The translations under genes were made by a program, and so were the position numbers. A stretch of 64,000 bases of DNA from Metridium senile (Eukaryota; Cnidaria; Anthozoa; Actiniaria; Metridiidae). The notes beneath the pieces were generated by a model. It made no database searches, was not told the origin of the DNA, and worked only from the letters and a program-made list of their open reading frames with translations. Shown here in pieces: positions 10,117-20,689 of this stretch. Each line of letters begins with the position of its first letter. The stretch's first letter is position 1. The DNA is taken from positions 1,393,368-1,457,367 of the forward strand of contig OX459105.1 in NCBI GenBank assembly GCA_949775045.1. Direction: 5' to 3'.

Positions 10117-13100
10117 ACACAGTAACCACCACCACCACCACCATCATCATTACAATTATTTTCATTATCACTATAATCGTCATGATTACTATTATGTTCA
10201 TCATCGTTACAATCATCATTACAATTATCATAATCGTCATCAACACAACCACTACCACTACCACCACCATCATTATGCTCATCATTACCCTTATCATAAT
10301 CACCATGCATCATACCATCATAATCTTTATCAAAACGGCCACTACAATCATCATTACCATCATTATGATCATCATTACCATTATCATAATCACCATCACA
10401 ATCTTTATTAAAACCACTACCATCATCATCATCATCATTACCATCATTACCATCATCATTACCATAATCACCATCACGATCTTTATCAAAACCACTACCA
10501 TCACCATCATCATTACCATCATTACCATCATCATTACCATAATCACCATAATCACCATTATCATCATTACCATCATTATGTTCAACCTTAGCATAATCAC
10601 TATCACAATCTTTATCAAAACCACTACCATCACCATCATCATTACCATCATCATTACCATAATCACCATAATCACCATTATCATCATTACCATCATTATG
10701 TTCAACCTTAGCATAATCACCATCACAATCTTTATCAAAACCACTACCATCACCATCATCATTACCATCATAATCTTTATCATCTTACCTCAACGCTATC
10801 TTCTAGTATTCCCAAGAGAATGTGGAATTGAGAAATCCTATCTCATACCACCTCAACCTCATGGACGGAGGCGTAAGCGAGTAGTTGGAGGTAGTGCTGC
10901 AAGGAAAGGACAGTTTCCTTGGCAAGTGGCATTGTTATTCAAGGGAATACAATACTGTGGAGGCTCGATTGTACATGAGAGATACATCGTTACCGGAGCA
11001 CATTGTTTTAGTGAGTTTTAGATCGTATGATGGTGCATGGTGATGATAATGATAGTGGTGGTGGTGGTGGTGATGATAATGATAATGATAGTGATGATGA
11101 TGATAATGATAGTGGTGGTGGTGGTGATGATAATGATAGTGGTGATGGTGATGATGATAATGATAGTGGTGGTGATGATGATGATAATGATAGTGGTGGT
11201 GGTGGTGATGATAATGATAGTGGTGATGGTGATGATGATAATGATGGTGGTGGTGATGATGATAGTGGTGGTGGTGGTGATGATGATAATGATAGTGGTG
11301 ATGGTGATGATGATAATGATAGTGGTGATGATGATGATAATGATAGTGGTGGTGATGATGATGATAATGATAGTGGTGGTGGTGGTGATGATAATGATAG
11401 TGGTGGTGATGATGATAATGATAGTGGTGATGATGATGATAATGATAGTGGTGGTGATGATGATGATAATGATAGTGGTGATGATGATAATAATAGTGGT
11501 GATGGTTGTGATGATAATGATAGTGGTGGTGGTGGTGATGATAATGATAGTGGTGATGATGATGATAATGATAGTGGTGGTGATGATGATGATAATGATA
11601 GTGGTGATGATGATAATAATAGTGGTGATGGTGGTGATGATAATGATAGTGGTGGTGGTGGTGATGATAATGATAGTGGTGGTGGTGATGATGATAATGA
11701 TAGTGGTGGTGATGATGATGATAATGATAGTGGTGATGATGATAATGATAGTGGTGGTGGTGGTGATGATAATGATAGTGGTGGTGGTGGTGATGATAAT
11801 GATAGTGGTGATGATGATGATAATGATAGTGGTGGTGATGATGATGATAATGATAGTGGTGATGATGATAATAATAGTGGTGGTGATGATAATGATAGTG
11901 GTGGTGATGATAATGATAGTGGTGGTGGTGGTGATGATAATGATAGTGGTGGTGATGATGATGATAATGATAGTGGTGGTGATGATGATGATAATGATAG
12001 TGGTGATGATGATGATAATAATAGTGGTGGTGGTGGTGATGATAATGATAGTGGTGGTGGTGGTGATGATAATGATAGTGGTGGTGATGATGATGATAAT
12101 GATAGTGGTGGTGGTGATGATGATAATGATAGTGGTGATGATGATAATGGTGCTGGTGGTGATGATCATGATAGTGGTGATGGTGATGATGATAATGTTG
12201 GTGATGGTGATGATGATAATGTTGGTGATGGTGATGATGATAATGTTGGTGATGGTGATGATGATAATGTTGGTGATGTTGGTGATGATGATGATGATAA
12301 TGGTCGTAGTGGTGATGATAATGATAATGCTGGTGATGATGATAATGATAGTGGTGATGGTGATGATGATAATGATAGTGGTGATGATGATAATGATAGT
12401 GGTGGTGATGATGGTGATGCACGTGGTGGTGATATTTTGTAAAAGCAAATATAAAACGTCTGCTTGTGTCTATATGGAAACTGTAGAGCACTCGACTCGT
12501 CTACGCCTCGTGTTTCTTCACAACTTGTCTCTTGCTGTACAGCTCCCAGCGTGGTTAAAAAGGAATAGCACTAGCACTTATTATAATAACAATCTTTATT
12601 GAGGGACACCTTTTCGTATAGATGATTTTCAAAAAGGACCTCATATTTAGCGTCGGTAGCTCCTTCAACTAAAGCCTGTGCACAGGTTTCCATATGATCG
12701 CTACGATCGCTGCGGTCGCCGAAAGAATATAGCTCAGAGTTCCTTGTGATTAAACAAAATCGACACTGATTTATGTTTAGGTTTATTTCGTCAAATTTAA
12801 GCTTCAACCATTAGTCAGCAGTGATATTTTTATTATTTCACAAAACCAAAGCGCCATCACAGCGATTCCTGGCGATCGTAGCGATTATATGGGAACCAGG
12901 CTTAAAGTAGAAGCTAACACAGTATATAGACACGCGCGCCGTATTAAATCCCTAATTCCATTTCTCACGTACCATGATTCCATGTATTCCATGTATTCCA
13001 TGTATTCCATGTATTCCAGATCCTGTCACGTCATACAAAGCTGATGACTGGAAAGTTCGTGCTGGTGACCATCGTCTGCGTGACAGGGATATGTTTGAGG

Positions 13101-14084
13101 TGGAAATGGATATTGAAAACATCACTATCCATGAGCATTATAAATCCATGTGGTTTGAAGGCATCACAGATACACCACCCATGAATGATCTTGGTAAGTC
13201 TTGCGTGACTCAAATTACTTGCGTTACATACGTGACACGCGTTACTTGCGTTACATACGTGACAGCGTAACTTGAATGACATGGTTTACAAACGCTAATT
13301 GCGTGACTTGCGTGTTGTGCAAAATGTTCTTACTTGCATGACCACCGTTACCATAATGATGGCTGTAATCATAATCATCCTAATTTTCATCGCTATCACG
13401 ATCATTCTTTTTATCATCATAATCATCATAACAGAACTTAACCAAATTCGCTTGGATGATCACAAAACAATAGTTTCAAGTAGAGGTTGGTCTTGACAAA
13501 TAGAAGAATCAAGTTCAGTCTCGACTTGGAACCTTTGTCTTGTGATCGTCCAATTGAATTCCTTTCATCATCATCATCTTTAATCTCGATCGATGTTTTT
13601 TCATCCAGCCATCCTGAAGTTAAAGTACCCCCTCAACTTCAAGACGTCGTGGCATATCAAACCAATCTGTATGTTACGTCACAACACAACCATCGCCTGG
13701 GGGGACATTTGCACGGTATCAGGGTGGGGCCACCTACAGTGGAACGGCTCTCAACCGAACGTCCTCCACTTCGCCCAAGTCCCGCTCGTCTCTCATAAAA
13801 ACTGCAACATCGAGAAAGCGTACAACGGGACGGTTCACGGGACCGCGGTGTGTGCTGGATACCCTCAGGGACAGACAGACGCTTGTGAGTTTGACAGTGG
13901 TGGACCGCTGTCCTGTAAGAAGTGCGGGCATTATTATCTGACTGGTGTTGTGTCGTGGGGTCACCAGTGTGCAAAACCGTACAAATATGGGGTTTATGCA
14001 CGTATGCATGTTCTTGCCTCATGGGTTGTCGATACCATCGCTAAAGAGGAATCGTCAAGTGCTAAGAAATTTCGAAGTGGCTAG
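7419..14084 (+). CDS. Secreted trypsin-like (S1A) serine protease with micro-exon-encoded stalk
   Basis: Eight coding exons: 7419-7467, 8950-9003, 9098-9127, 9643-9675, 9970-9993, 10807-11010, 13020-13193, 13609-14084. They total 1044 nt (347 aa) and all seven introns are phase 1. Residues 1-17 are a signal peptide ([17 protein letters not shown]). Residues 18-64 are a Thr/Pro-rich linker from four exons of 54, 30, 33 and 24 nt. The zymogen end [10 protein letters not shown] (cleavage after R88) has a furin-type basic run rather than a single Arg. The peptidase domain carries the triad His129 (TGAHC), Asp188 (NDLA) and Ser286 (FDSGGP). Asp280 at the S1 base, with Gly307 and Gly317, predicts cleavage after Arg/Lys. 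Cys69 in the pro-region could tether it after activation. Two positions are unusual: Phe284 replaces the oxyanion-hole Gly193, and Tyr316 is at position 225. Its physiological role cannot be told from sequence. Confidence 0.9.
7631..7849. mobile_element. MITE with TACCCTGGTTCCAGAGG termini
   Basis: TACCCTGGTTCCAGAGG at the left end pairs with CCTCTGGCATCCAGGGTA at the right. The interior of about 180 bp contains short GAATCGCGAATCGAAGCGAC-type repeats and has no ORF. It lies in protease intron 1. Confidence 0.75.
8225..8690. repeat. ACGA/AAAC/ACAG tetranucleotide repeat
   Basis: Runs of (AACG)n and (AAAC)n in protease intron 1. Overlapping long frames on both strands are repeat artefacts. 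Confidence 0.97.
9225..9560. repeat. CCTT/CCCT pyrimidine repeat
   Basis: Polypyrimidine (CTTC)n/(CCTC)n tract on the coding strand between micro-exons 3 and 4 of the protease gene. Confidence 0.95.
9714..9803. mobile_element. Short fold-back element with ATGGCTGGATATTTTAC arms
   Basis: ATGGCTGGATATTTTACGTG at the left pairs with CGAGTAAAATATCCAGCCAT at the right. A second small hairpin (CGAGTAAAATATC/GATATTTTTACTCG) follows at 9858-9890. Located between micro-exons 4 and 5. Confidence 0.7.
10020..10785. repeat. ATC/ACC trinucleotide-derived minisatellite
   Basis: Cryptically simple ATC/ACC/ATT DNA that resolves at 10.4-10.78 kb into longer units ending in ATCTTTATCAAAACCACTACC. Fills protease intron 5 up to 21 bp before exon 6. 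Confidence 0.95.
11027..12440. repeat. GATGATAATGATAGTGGTG minisatellite, 1.4 kb
   Basis: Codon-periodic array of GAT, AAT, AGT and GGT in units of 18-33 bp, beginning 16 bp after the exon 6 donor of the protease gene. Every frame that avoids stops is open for more than 450 codons on both strands, which is a property of the unit length rather than of a gene. Near-identity between units suggests recent expansion. Confidence 0.96.
12969..13019 (+). repeat. (TATTCCATG)n at a 3' splice site
   Basis: About five copies of the 9-mer TATTCCATG directly precede and include the acceptor (TATTCCAG) of protease exon 7, so the splice acceptor is the edge of a short tandem repeat. Confidence 0.8.
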
Positions 14085-14161
14085 TTATTTTCTAGATCGT
14101 TTCATATAAACACTTATTTCGAAAAACGTTGCTTAAGCAACTTGCATGAAGCCAAGACCAA

Positions 14162-14167
14162 AATAAA
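14162..14167 (+). other. Polyadenylation signal AATAAA of the protease gene
   Basis: AATAAA 78 bp after the TAG stop, followed by GT-rich sequence (GCTGGTTTTGTGCTGGT). Confidence 0.7.
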
Positions 14168-14215
14168 TGCTGGTTTTGTGCTGGTAATGTATTGAAATCA
14201 GTTTTGTTTTTAACA

Positions 14216-14830
14216 GAATTGATTATAATGCAATAGAGTTGTTCTCATTAACCCGTGAAACAAAGTTTATTAGTTAAAGTGTGATAGTCAAATAACAACA
14301 AAAGAACACAATGGAATTAAGGTGCATTAAAGAGTGATACACTAAAGTGTGTTTCACGGTTTAGAGTTGTTCTCATTAGAGTGAAGTCATTTAACCTGTG
14401 AAATAGATATTAGACTAATACACCTTAGCATTATAGAATTTCATTCTTTTCTTTTGTGTCTATTTGACTATTACACTTTAAGCAAGCAATTTCTATTTCA
14501 AGGGTTAAATGTCTTCACTCTAACTCGTGAAACAAAGTGTATTAGTTGAATATTGTGATAGTCAAATAATAACAAAAAAAACACAATGGAATTAAGGTGC
14601 ATTAAAGAGTGATACACTAAAGTGTGTTTCACGGGTTAGAGTGGTTTTCATTAACCCGTGAAACACACTTTAGCGTAATATGCTTTATTACACTTTATTA
14701 CACTTTAACTTTAACTTTGTGTTTTATAATCATTTGTTCAATAGCATCTATTACACATTAATACACTTTATTACTCTTTCCCTATTACACTTTGTTTCAC
14801 GGGTTAATGAAAACCACTCTAATGAGAACC
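14216..14830. mobile_element. Cluster of fold-back repeats with CCGTGAAAC termini
   Basis: The motif TTAACCCGTGAAACAAAGTG and its inverse CACTTTGTTTCACGGGTTAA recur at least six times in both orientations, with an internal module (AATGGAATTAAGGTGCATT) repeated at about 14310 and 14585. It looks like two or three overlapping or nested copies of one inverted-repeat element. Confidence 0.75.
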
Positions 14831-15587
14831 ACTCTAACTCACATTCTGTTATTAGTTCTTTAGAAAACTAATAGAACAAAAAAAAAAAAAAAATTAAAAG
14901 AAAAGTCTGATTTCAATACATCACCCGCAAAATCCCAGCATTCATTTCGGTCTTGGCTTGACGTTCGTTTCTTAAATGGGAAACAGTTTTTTGAAATATG
15001 TTAAGTGTATCCATATCGCTAATGTCGGCGCAATGTTAACAAAAACATTGAACAATATCTACAATTGTATTACAATGATCATCTTACAAGGTAACCTAGC
15101 CTCTGTTTATGTATATTGATTGATTGAGGCTTTTGAAGGGTAACCTCGCCTTCATATGGCAGCCATTTTGAATTATTTTAAGAAATAAAAAGCACTTATA
15201 AAAATCAACATTATATAATAATTTGTAATACATTTTTCGAAAAAAAGATAAATATATATTCACTTAACTGTAAATATTATTCCTTGCTGGGTTTCCTGTG
15301 TTGTAAATCGACGGAGGCGGAGTTGGAGAGAGTCTGTGCTCAGTTCGGTGATAGGTTCGCCCGTCGTTTATTGCGAGGGATTAAGTCTAGAGACTTTAGT
15401 ATTCAAAAACAAAACCTCTGACTCAATTCGGCTCAAATGGTTTTGAATTTCGTGCCTATTTTTCCCGGTCAATATTCAACACAGGAACCCCGAATTAGAA
15501 TAACTGGACTCCAAATTACTCAGGCGACGCGCTGGTCGTGTTATACGCAGGAGCCAACACTATAACACTTTCATATCTCAATCAGAA

Positions 15588-16085
15588 TATAGGTGGACGT
15601 ACAGTGACGTATTTTGCCAACCAACCATTGCTATTAGAACAAAGAAAATTAACAAATCTATTGTTAAAATGGTTGGCAAATTAGCATCACAATACCAACA
15701 CTTGTAAATACTACGCTCACCTATAGGTGGACGTACATTGACGCATTTTGTTATGGTTTTGCCAACTAAGGGGTGGACCATTTAACTTTTGAGGGGGGGG
15801 GGGGGGGGGGGTGGATGATTTTGAAAAAAAATTTCCTGCACGGCCAAAATTTCCACTGAATGCCACTGAAATCTTTGCTTTTCTATAAAATAAATTGCGT
15901 GCACATGCCAGCGGGCTAAAAAAAATTTCCTGCACGGACAAAATCATCCACCCCCCCCTCAAAAGTCAAATGGTCCACCCCTAACTATTGTTGTTACAAC
16001 AAAGAAAATTAACAAATCTATTGTTAAAATGGTTGGCAAATTAGCATCACAATACCAACACTTGTAAACACTACGCTCACCTATT
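15588..16085. repeat. Duplicated segment, second copy split by a MITE
   Basis: About 130 bp starting AGGTGGACGTACA and ending CACTACGCTCACCTAT occurs at 15588-15725 and again at 15723-16085. The second copy is interrupted by the 212-bp element at 15770-15981. Shared motifs include TCTATTGTTAAAATGGTTGG and AGCATCACAATACCAACACT. Confidence 0.9.
15770..15981. mobile_element. 212-bp MITE, GGGGTGGACCATTT termini, TAA target duplication
   Basis: Inverted ends are GGGGTGGACCATTTAACTTT at the left and CAAATGGTCCACCCC at the right, extended by poly-G/poly-C and GTGGATGATTTTG...CAAAATCATCCAC. TAA flanks both sides (15767-15769 and 15982-15984). The first copy of the flanking duplication acts as an empty site. 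A 3-bp TWA target duplication is typical of PIF/Harbinger elements, so that class is inferred. Confidence 0.85.
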
Positions 16086-16340
16086 ATATCCAATACAAAG
16101 ATGTAATGAATTCTTGTTAGATGTACCTTACAAATTAAATAATTTTTTTCTTGGAAATCTCAGATGTAAAAAATTTGAGATCGAAGAGAAACGCTCAATT
16201 TGTAAATAGAAGACTCCAGTATGTCCAATGTTTTTCTTATATTATATACTGATAATTGCTTGGAAATAAACATTTTGAAATTTTTGATGTTACATATTAC
16301 TTGTGTCATACAATATCTCAAAAATTGTTGTCGTAAACTG

Positions 16341-16960
16341 AATCAAAGCTACAGTCCACATTCTGAAGCATGCAAAGCATGTCGGTATTTCTTCTCTTGT
16401 TATCGATTTATTCCTAGCATATTTTGGTTGTACGTGTTTGTGTTATATGGCCATAACAATCAAAACTACAGTCCACACTCTGAAGCATGCAAAGGATGTC
16501 GGTATTTCTTCTCTTGTTATCGATTTATTCCTAGCATATTTTGGTTGTACGTGTTTGTGTTATATGGCCATAACAATCAAAGCTACAGTCCACACTCTGA
16601 AGCATGCAAAGGATGTCGGTATTTCTTTTCTTCAGTTTATCGATTTATTCGTAGAACATTTTGGTTGTACGTGTTTGTGTTATATGGCCATAACAATCAA
16701 AACTACAGTCCACACTCTGAAGCCTGCAAAGGATGTCGGTATTTCTTTTCTTGTTATCAATTTATTCATAGCATATTTTTGCTGTAAGTGTTTGTGTTAT
16801 ATGGCCATAACAATCAAAACTACAGTCCACACTCTGAAGCATGCAAAGCATGTCGGTATTTCTTCTCTTGTTATCGATTTATTCCTAGCATATTTTTGCT
16901 GTAAGTGTTTGTGTTATATGACCATAACAAGCTATTGCAGTGGTATATTTTGGTAGTACG
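16341..16960. repeat. About 119-bp tandem repeat
   Basis: Five units of 117-120 bp, each with ACAGTCCACACTCTGAAGCA, GGATGTCGGTATTTCTTCTC and GTGTTATATGGCCATAACAA, then two truncated units to about 17000. An inverted partial unit lies at 17058-17102 (CATCCTTTGCAGGCTTCAGA). Frames through it are not considered coding. Confidence 0.95.
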
Positions 16961-17353
16961 TGTTTGTGTTATATGACCATAACAAGTTGTTGCAGTGGTA
17001 GTTGATGGAAGAAATAGTTCTTTAAAAATGAGCAATATATAAACTTTTGTTGATATTACCGACATCCTTTGCAGGCTTCAGAGTGTGGACTGCAGCTTTG
17101 GCTGCGATAACGATTTTTGAAATAGGTGTATATGTAACGATGACGGTAAAGATAAATAAACGACAATGTTGACGACCATACAGGTTATGGGCAAGGGGCC
17201 CCCGAGGCTGACGACACTAAGAGGTCTGGACACTAGCTTAGTTCTTACCGGTGTGTTCAAGGGTCAAAATCTAGTTCACAGCAAATCGCAGGGAGCTGCA
17301 CTAAATTTGCAAAGAATCTGCGATAAAATCGTCATTGAAAAAGCTGTTCAATA

Positions 17354-17720
17354 GACCGATGTCATAAAAATGGCCGCCACTAATTATCATGTCTTAAAAT
17401 TTGTTTTTAGCAAAAGGAAAACTATCAAATGATAGAAACCGAAGTTATTAATAACATGTTAAAGTTTGAAAAATAAATATTAATTTCTGATGAAGTTATA
17501 AGGATTAAAAAAATACTGAAAACACCAAAACGAGGCATTTTAGGACTCAGTAGATAATTACATACAAATCTTTACATATTTATTTCACCATAACTTCGTT
17601 CACATTTTGTCCGGGGCTGTAAAACCTTCCAAAAATGTTTATTTTTGTTAGTTATTAAATATGCCAGTGAAAAAATATTCCTAATTAAAAACACAATGTC
17701 AGGCATTTATGACATCGGTC
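17354..17720. mobile_element. 367-bp MITE with GACCGATGTCATAAA termini flanked by TA
   Basis: TA-GACCGATGTCATAAA at the left and TTTATGACATCGGTC-TA at the right. The TA dinucleotide duplication suggests a Tc1/mariner-type element. The interior is AT-rich with no ORF. Confidence 0.8.
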
Positions 17721-18319
17721 TATATGTATGTGAATACATCTGTGTGAATAAACAAAGGTTCCGAGTTTGTTCAAATCACGCATCAAAATTGAGGGTCGCA
17801 CAGGGGTATTCTCGTGATGCGTGATTAGCTATGTATATTTTCCGAGAAACGTGAATTTAATAAATTCTTCTCCGTGATCCAAATGTTTTGCGTGACCCGT
17901 GAAGATTTCGCCACTTATTCGACGTGATTTTGAGTTGCAAGACCTCCCATCGATTTATTTTATACTAATTTTATTCAGTTTCTTCAAACACTCCTTTTTT
18001 GCCAAGATTTTTATGTGTTAGAGTAGGGTAAAAGAGTGCGTTACTTACATATTTTCGTGAAAATGTAATTCCGTGATATTTTTCGGCCGTGAACTGTGCC
18101 AGAGACCTTGTAAAATTGCTAGTGTAAACGGGCATTTATAGTCAATGTGTTTGAATGCCTACTGTAATTGAATGAATACCGCTGACTACAAGGACGACTG
18201 ACATTTATTTTTATATTGCTATGGTTACAAGGTAATGACGAAACATCTCGTCTTTTGATAACATATTTTAGACTAAGACTAGCTGTGTACATTTATACAA
18301 GAGAAGCGCCACCGCCCTA

Positions 18320-18860
18320 CAGCCAAGCACTATATCCACTAAATAGAATCCAAGTACTACTGTGGAATAGAGCGCAAACACTATATCCATGAAATATGAT
18401 TAAAATTGCTACTGTGGAATAAAGCGCAACACTATATCCACGAAATAGAATCCAACTGCTACTGTGGAATAGAGCGCTAACTAATGAAATAGAAAACAAT
18501 TGATATCTAAATTACTATCTATCAAACACTATCTATATTCATGATATAAAATTGCTTCTATGAAACGCAACACTATATCAATGAAATAGACGGATCTAGT
18601 TGCTACTGTGGAATAAAGCGCAAAAACTTCATGGATATAGTGTTTGTGCTCTATTCCACAGTAGCAATTTGATTCTATTTCATGGATATAGTGTTTGCGC
18701 TCTATTCTACAGTAGCAATTTGATTCTATTTCATGGATATAGTGTTTGCGCTCTATTCTACAGTAGCAATTTGATTATATTTCATGGATATAGAGTCTGC
18801 GCTCTATTCCACAGCAGCAAATCACTTCATAGTGTTTCCCCGACAACTTTGATAACATGG
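18320..18860. repeat. Inverted tandem array, TTCATGGATATAGTG units
   Basis: About 55-60-bp units (CTATTTCATGGATATAGTGT, GCGCTCTATTCCACAGTAGC) lie on the minus strand from 18320 to about 18600 and on the plus strand from 18600 to 18860, giving a large fold-back. A single related unit occurs at 51788-51832. Confidence 0.88.
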
Positions 18861-19225
18861 ATATAATGTTTGAGCTTAGAATGGGCGATTCTTCATACCT
18901 TAGAAAACGTTATTCAATGAATTTCAGGATATTAAACCCTCCTAAGCGAGTGCGCGGAAATGCTTACAAGAACTAGAACACAGTCTCCTTCCCGGTAGTG
19001 TTAAACAGAAGAAACTGGGAAGGAGTCTGATTTTCCGAAGGAGGAAAAGCGCTGCATGTGGATATATATATTGTTCTTTTAACAAAACACAACAGAATAG
19101 AATGTGGAGCTTGTAAAGCGTTTTGGGATAAACATAGCCATATGCCTGTATGCTTAATTTTGCTAATATCTACTTTCACATGACCTTAATGCCTTCTGAT
19201 TTTAAGGAGTAGATATTGTTATCCA

Positions 19226-19590
19226 AATTAGTAGAATTTGAATTACAATTGGTTTGATTTGAATTACAATTGGTTTGATTTGAATTACAATTGGGTTGAT
19301 TTGAATTACAATTGGGTTGATTTGAATTACAATTGGTTTGATTTGAATTACAATTGGTTTGATTTGAATTACAATTGGTTTGGTTTGAATTACAATTGGT
19401 TTGATTTGAATTACAATTGGTTTGATTTGAATTACAATTAGTTAAATTTGAATTACAATTGGTTTGATTTGAATTACAATTGGTTTGATTTGAATTACAA
19501 TTGGTTTGATTTGAATTACAATTGGTTTGATTTGAATTACAATTGGGTTGATTTGAATTACAATTGGGTTGATTTGAATTACAATAGCTA
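19226..19590. repeat. 21-bp tandem array TTTGATTTGAATTACAATTGG
   Basis: About 17 copies of a 21-mer built on the palindromic ATTGTAATTCAAAT core. On the minus strand it reads as an Asn/Cys/Ser/Gln repeat, but there is no start, stop or splice context for a gene. The same core flanks the element at 33.23-33.5 kb. Confidence 0.96.
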
Positions 19591-19659
19591 CCCCCAAGAA
19601 CAGATGGCATTACGGTTATTGTAAGAGTAAAGAATTGAGAATCGAAATGAGTCTTCAAC

Positions 19660-19812
19660 GAGTTAATTCAGTCCATTAAAGGTGTTCGGGATTGTTACAC
19701 GAGACAGTGACGTCATGTTGCTACAGGCTTTCTTGTCTATGTTGCTTCTCATGTAACAATCCCAGACGCCTTTGCGGTATTTAACTCGCCCCAGGCCGCA
19801 TCTCGAGCCTGC
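19660..19812. mobile_element. MITE family C, copy 1
   Basis: GTTAATTC...GATTGTTACACGAGACAGTG pairs with CTCATGTAACAATCCCAGAC...TATTTAAC. The sequence AGGCCGCATCTCGAGCC follows. A related copy is at 56086-56205, sharing GTTACA, GGGACAGCGAC and GCCTTTGCGG. Confidence 0.65.
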
Positions 19813-19870
19813 ATTGTCGAACATGAATTGCTACCAGTTTGAATACATCAGGGATGCTCTCAAACACTTG

Positions 19871-20175
19871 TCACGTGATAATGTTAGAGTACTCTACAAC
19901 ATATGTCACGTGACGAGGTGCGAGCACTTAACATCTTATGTCACGTGATAATGTGCGAGTACTCTACAACTTATGTCACGTGATAAGGTGCGAATACTCT
20001 GCAACTTATGTCACGTGATAAGGTGCGAATACTCTACAACTTATGTCACGTGATAATGTGCAAGTACTCTACAACTTATGTCACGTGATAAGGTGCGAAT
20101 ACTCTACAACTTACACGTGTTAAGGTACAAGCACCATACAATTTATGTCACGTGATAAGGTGTGAGTACTCTAGT
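19871..20175. repeat. 35-bp tandem repeat carrying CACGTG E-boxes
   Basis: Nine units of 35 bp, for example TCACGTGATAAGGTGCGAAT then ACTCTACAACTTATG, spaced exactly 35 bp from 19871 to about 20081. Then come a degenerate ACACGTGT unit and a last copy at about 20148. Each unit has a palindromic CACGTG. Confidence 0.95.
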
Positions 20176-20454
20176 CAAGGTATACTTTATAAAAGCTGTC
20201 TTGGGAGGGTTTAGTGGTGTACGTAAGCGGCGTACGATACTGCATAGTATTTCTCTTTGATATATATACTTCTGTTAAGAGATATCTAGGCAGCGATATT
20301 TATCGACTATTTCTGGTCAATAGTAGTCATTAGGCTCTTCGTGACCTCGATTATCGTTGTGTTCAAATCGTTTGGCTTCTTCTTGCATGGATTCCTTGAT
20401 CTTGAGTATAGCGGCCGAATCACAGTGGTTCTAAGGAAGAAAGGAAAGGCTTTT

Positions 20455-20636
20455 TAACATGGAAGTGACATGAAATATGCTTGATATATTTAACATGGAA
20501 GTGACATGAACTATGCTTGATATATTTAACATGGAAGTGACATGAACTATGCTTGATATATTTAACATGGAAGTGACATGAACTATGCTTGATATATCTA
20601 ACATGGAAGTGACATGAACTATGCTTGATAAAGGTT
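20455..20636. repeat. 36-bp tandem repeat, five copies
   Basis: Unit AACATGGAAGTGACATGAAC + TATGCTTGATATATTT, five near-identical copies. Confidence 0.95.
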
Positions 20637-20689
20637 AAAGATTCTGGTAACACGTATCTGGACGATTGAGCGTTTTTCGTTACAAATTG

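Noticed and set aside
10935..12602. Open frames of 470-520 codons, His-rich, Asp/Ser/Gly-rich or Met/Val/Ile-rich
   Set aside because: All are translations of one GAT/AAT/AGT/GGT minisatellite in different frames, inside a protease intron.
16221..16956. Two frames of 172-188 codons with repeated Tyr/Cys/Phe segments
   Set aside because: They follow the 119-bp tandem repeat and shift frame between units; no homologous family comes to mind.
19176..19658. 160-codon Asn-Cys-Ser-Gln repeat protein on the minus strand
   Set aside because: It reads a palindromic 21-bp tandem repeat; there are no gene signals, and the related copy at 33.2 kb is non-coding.
19226..20175. Regularly spaced repeats resembling a CRISPR array
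   Set aside because: Units are directly adjacent without unique spacers, and the genome is an intron-rich eukaryote.
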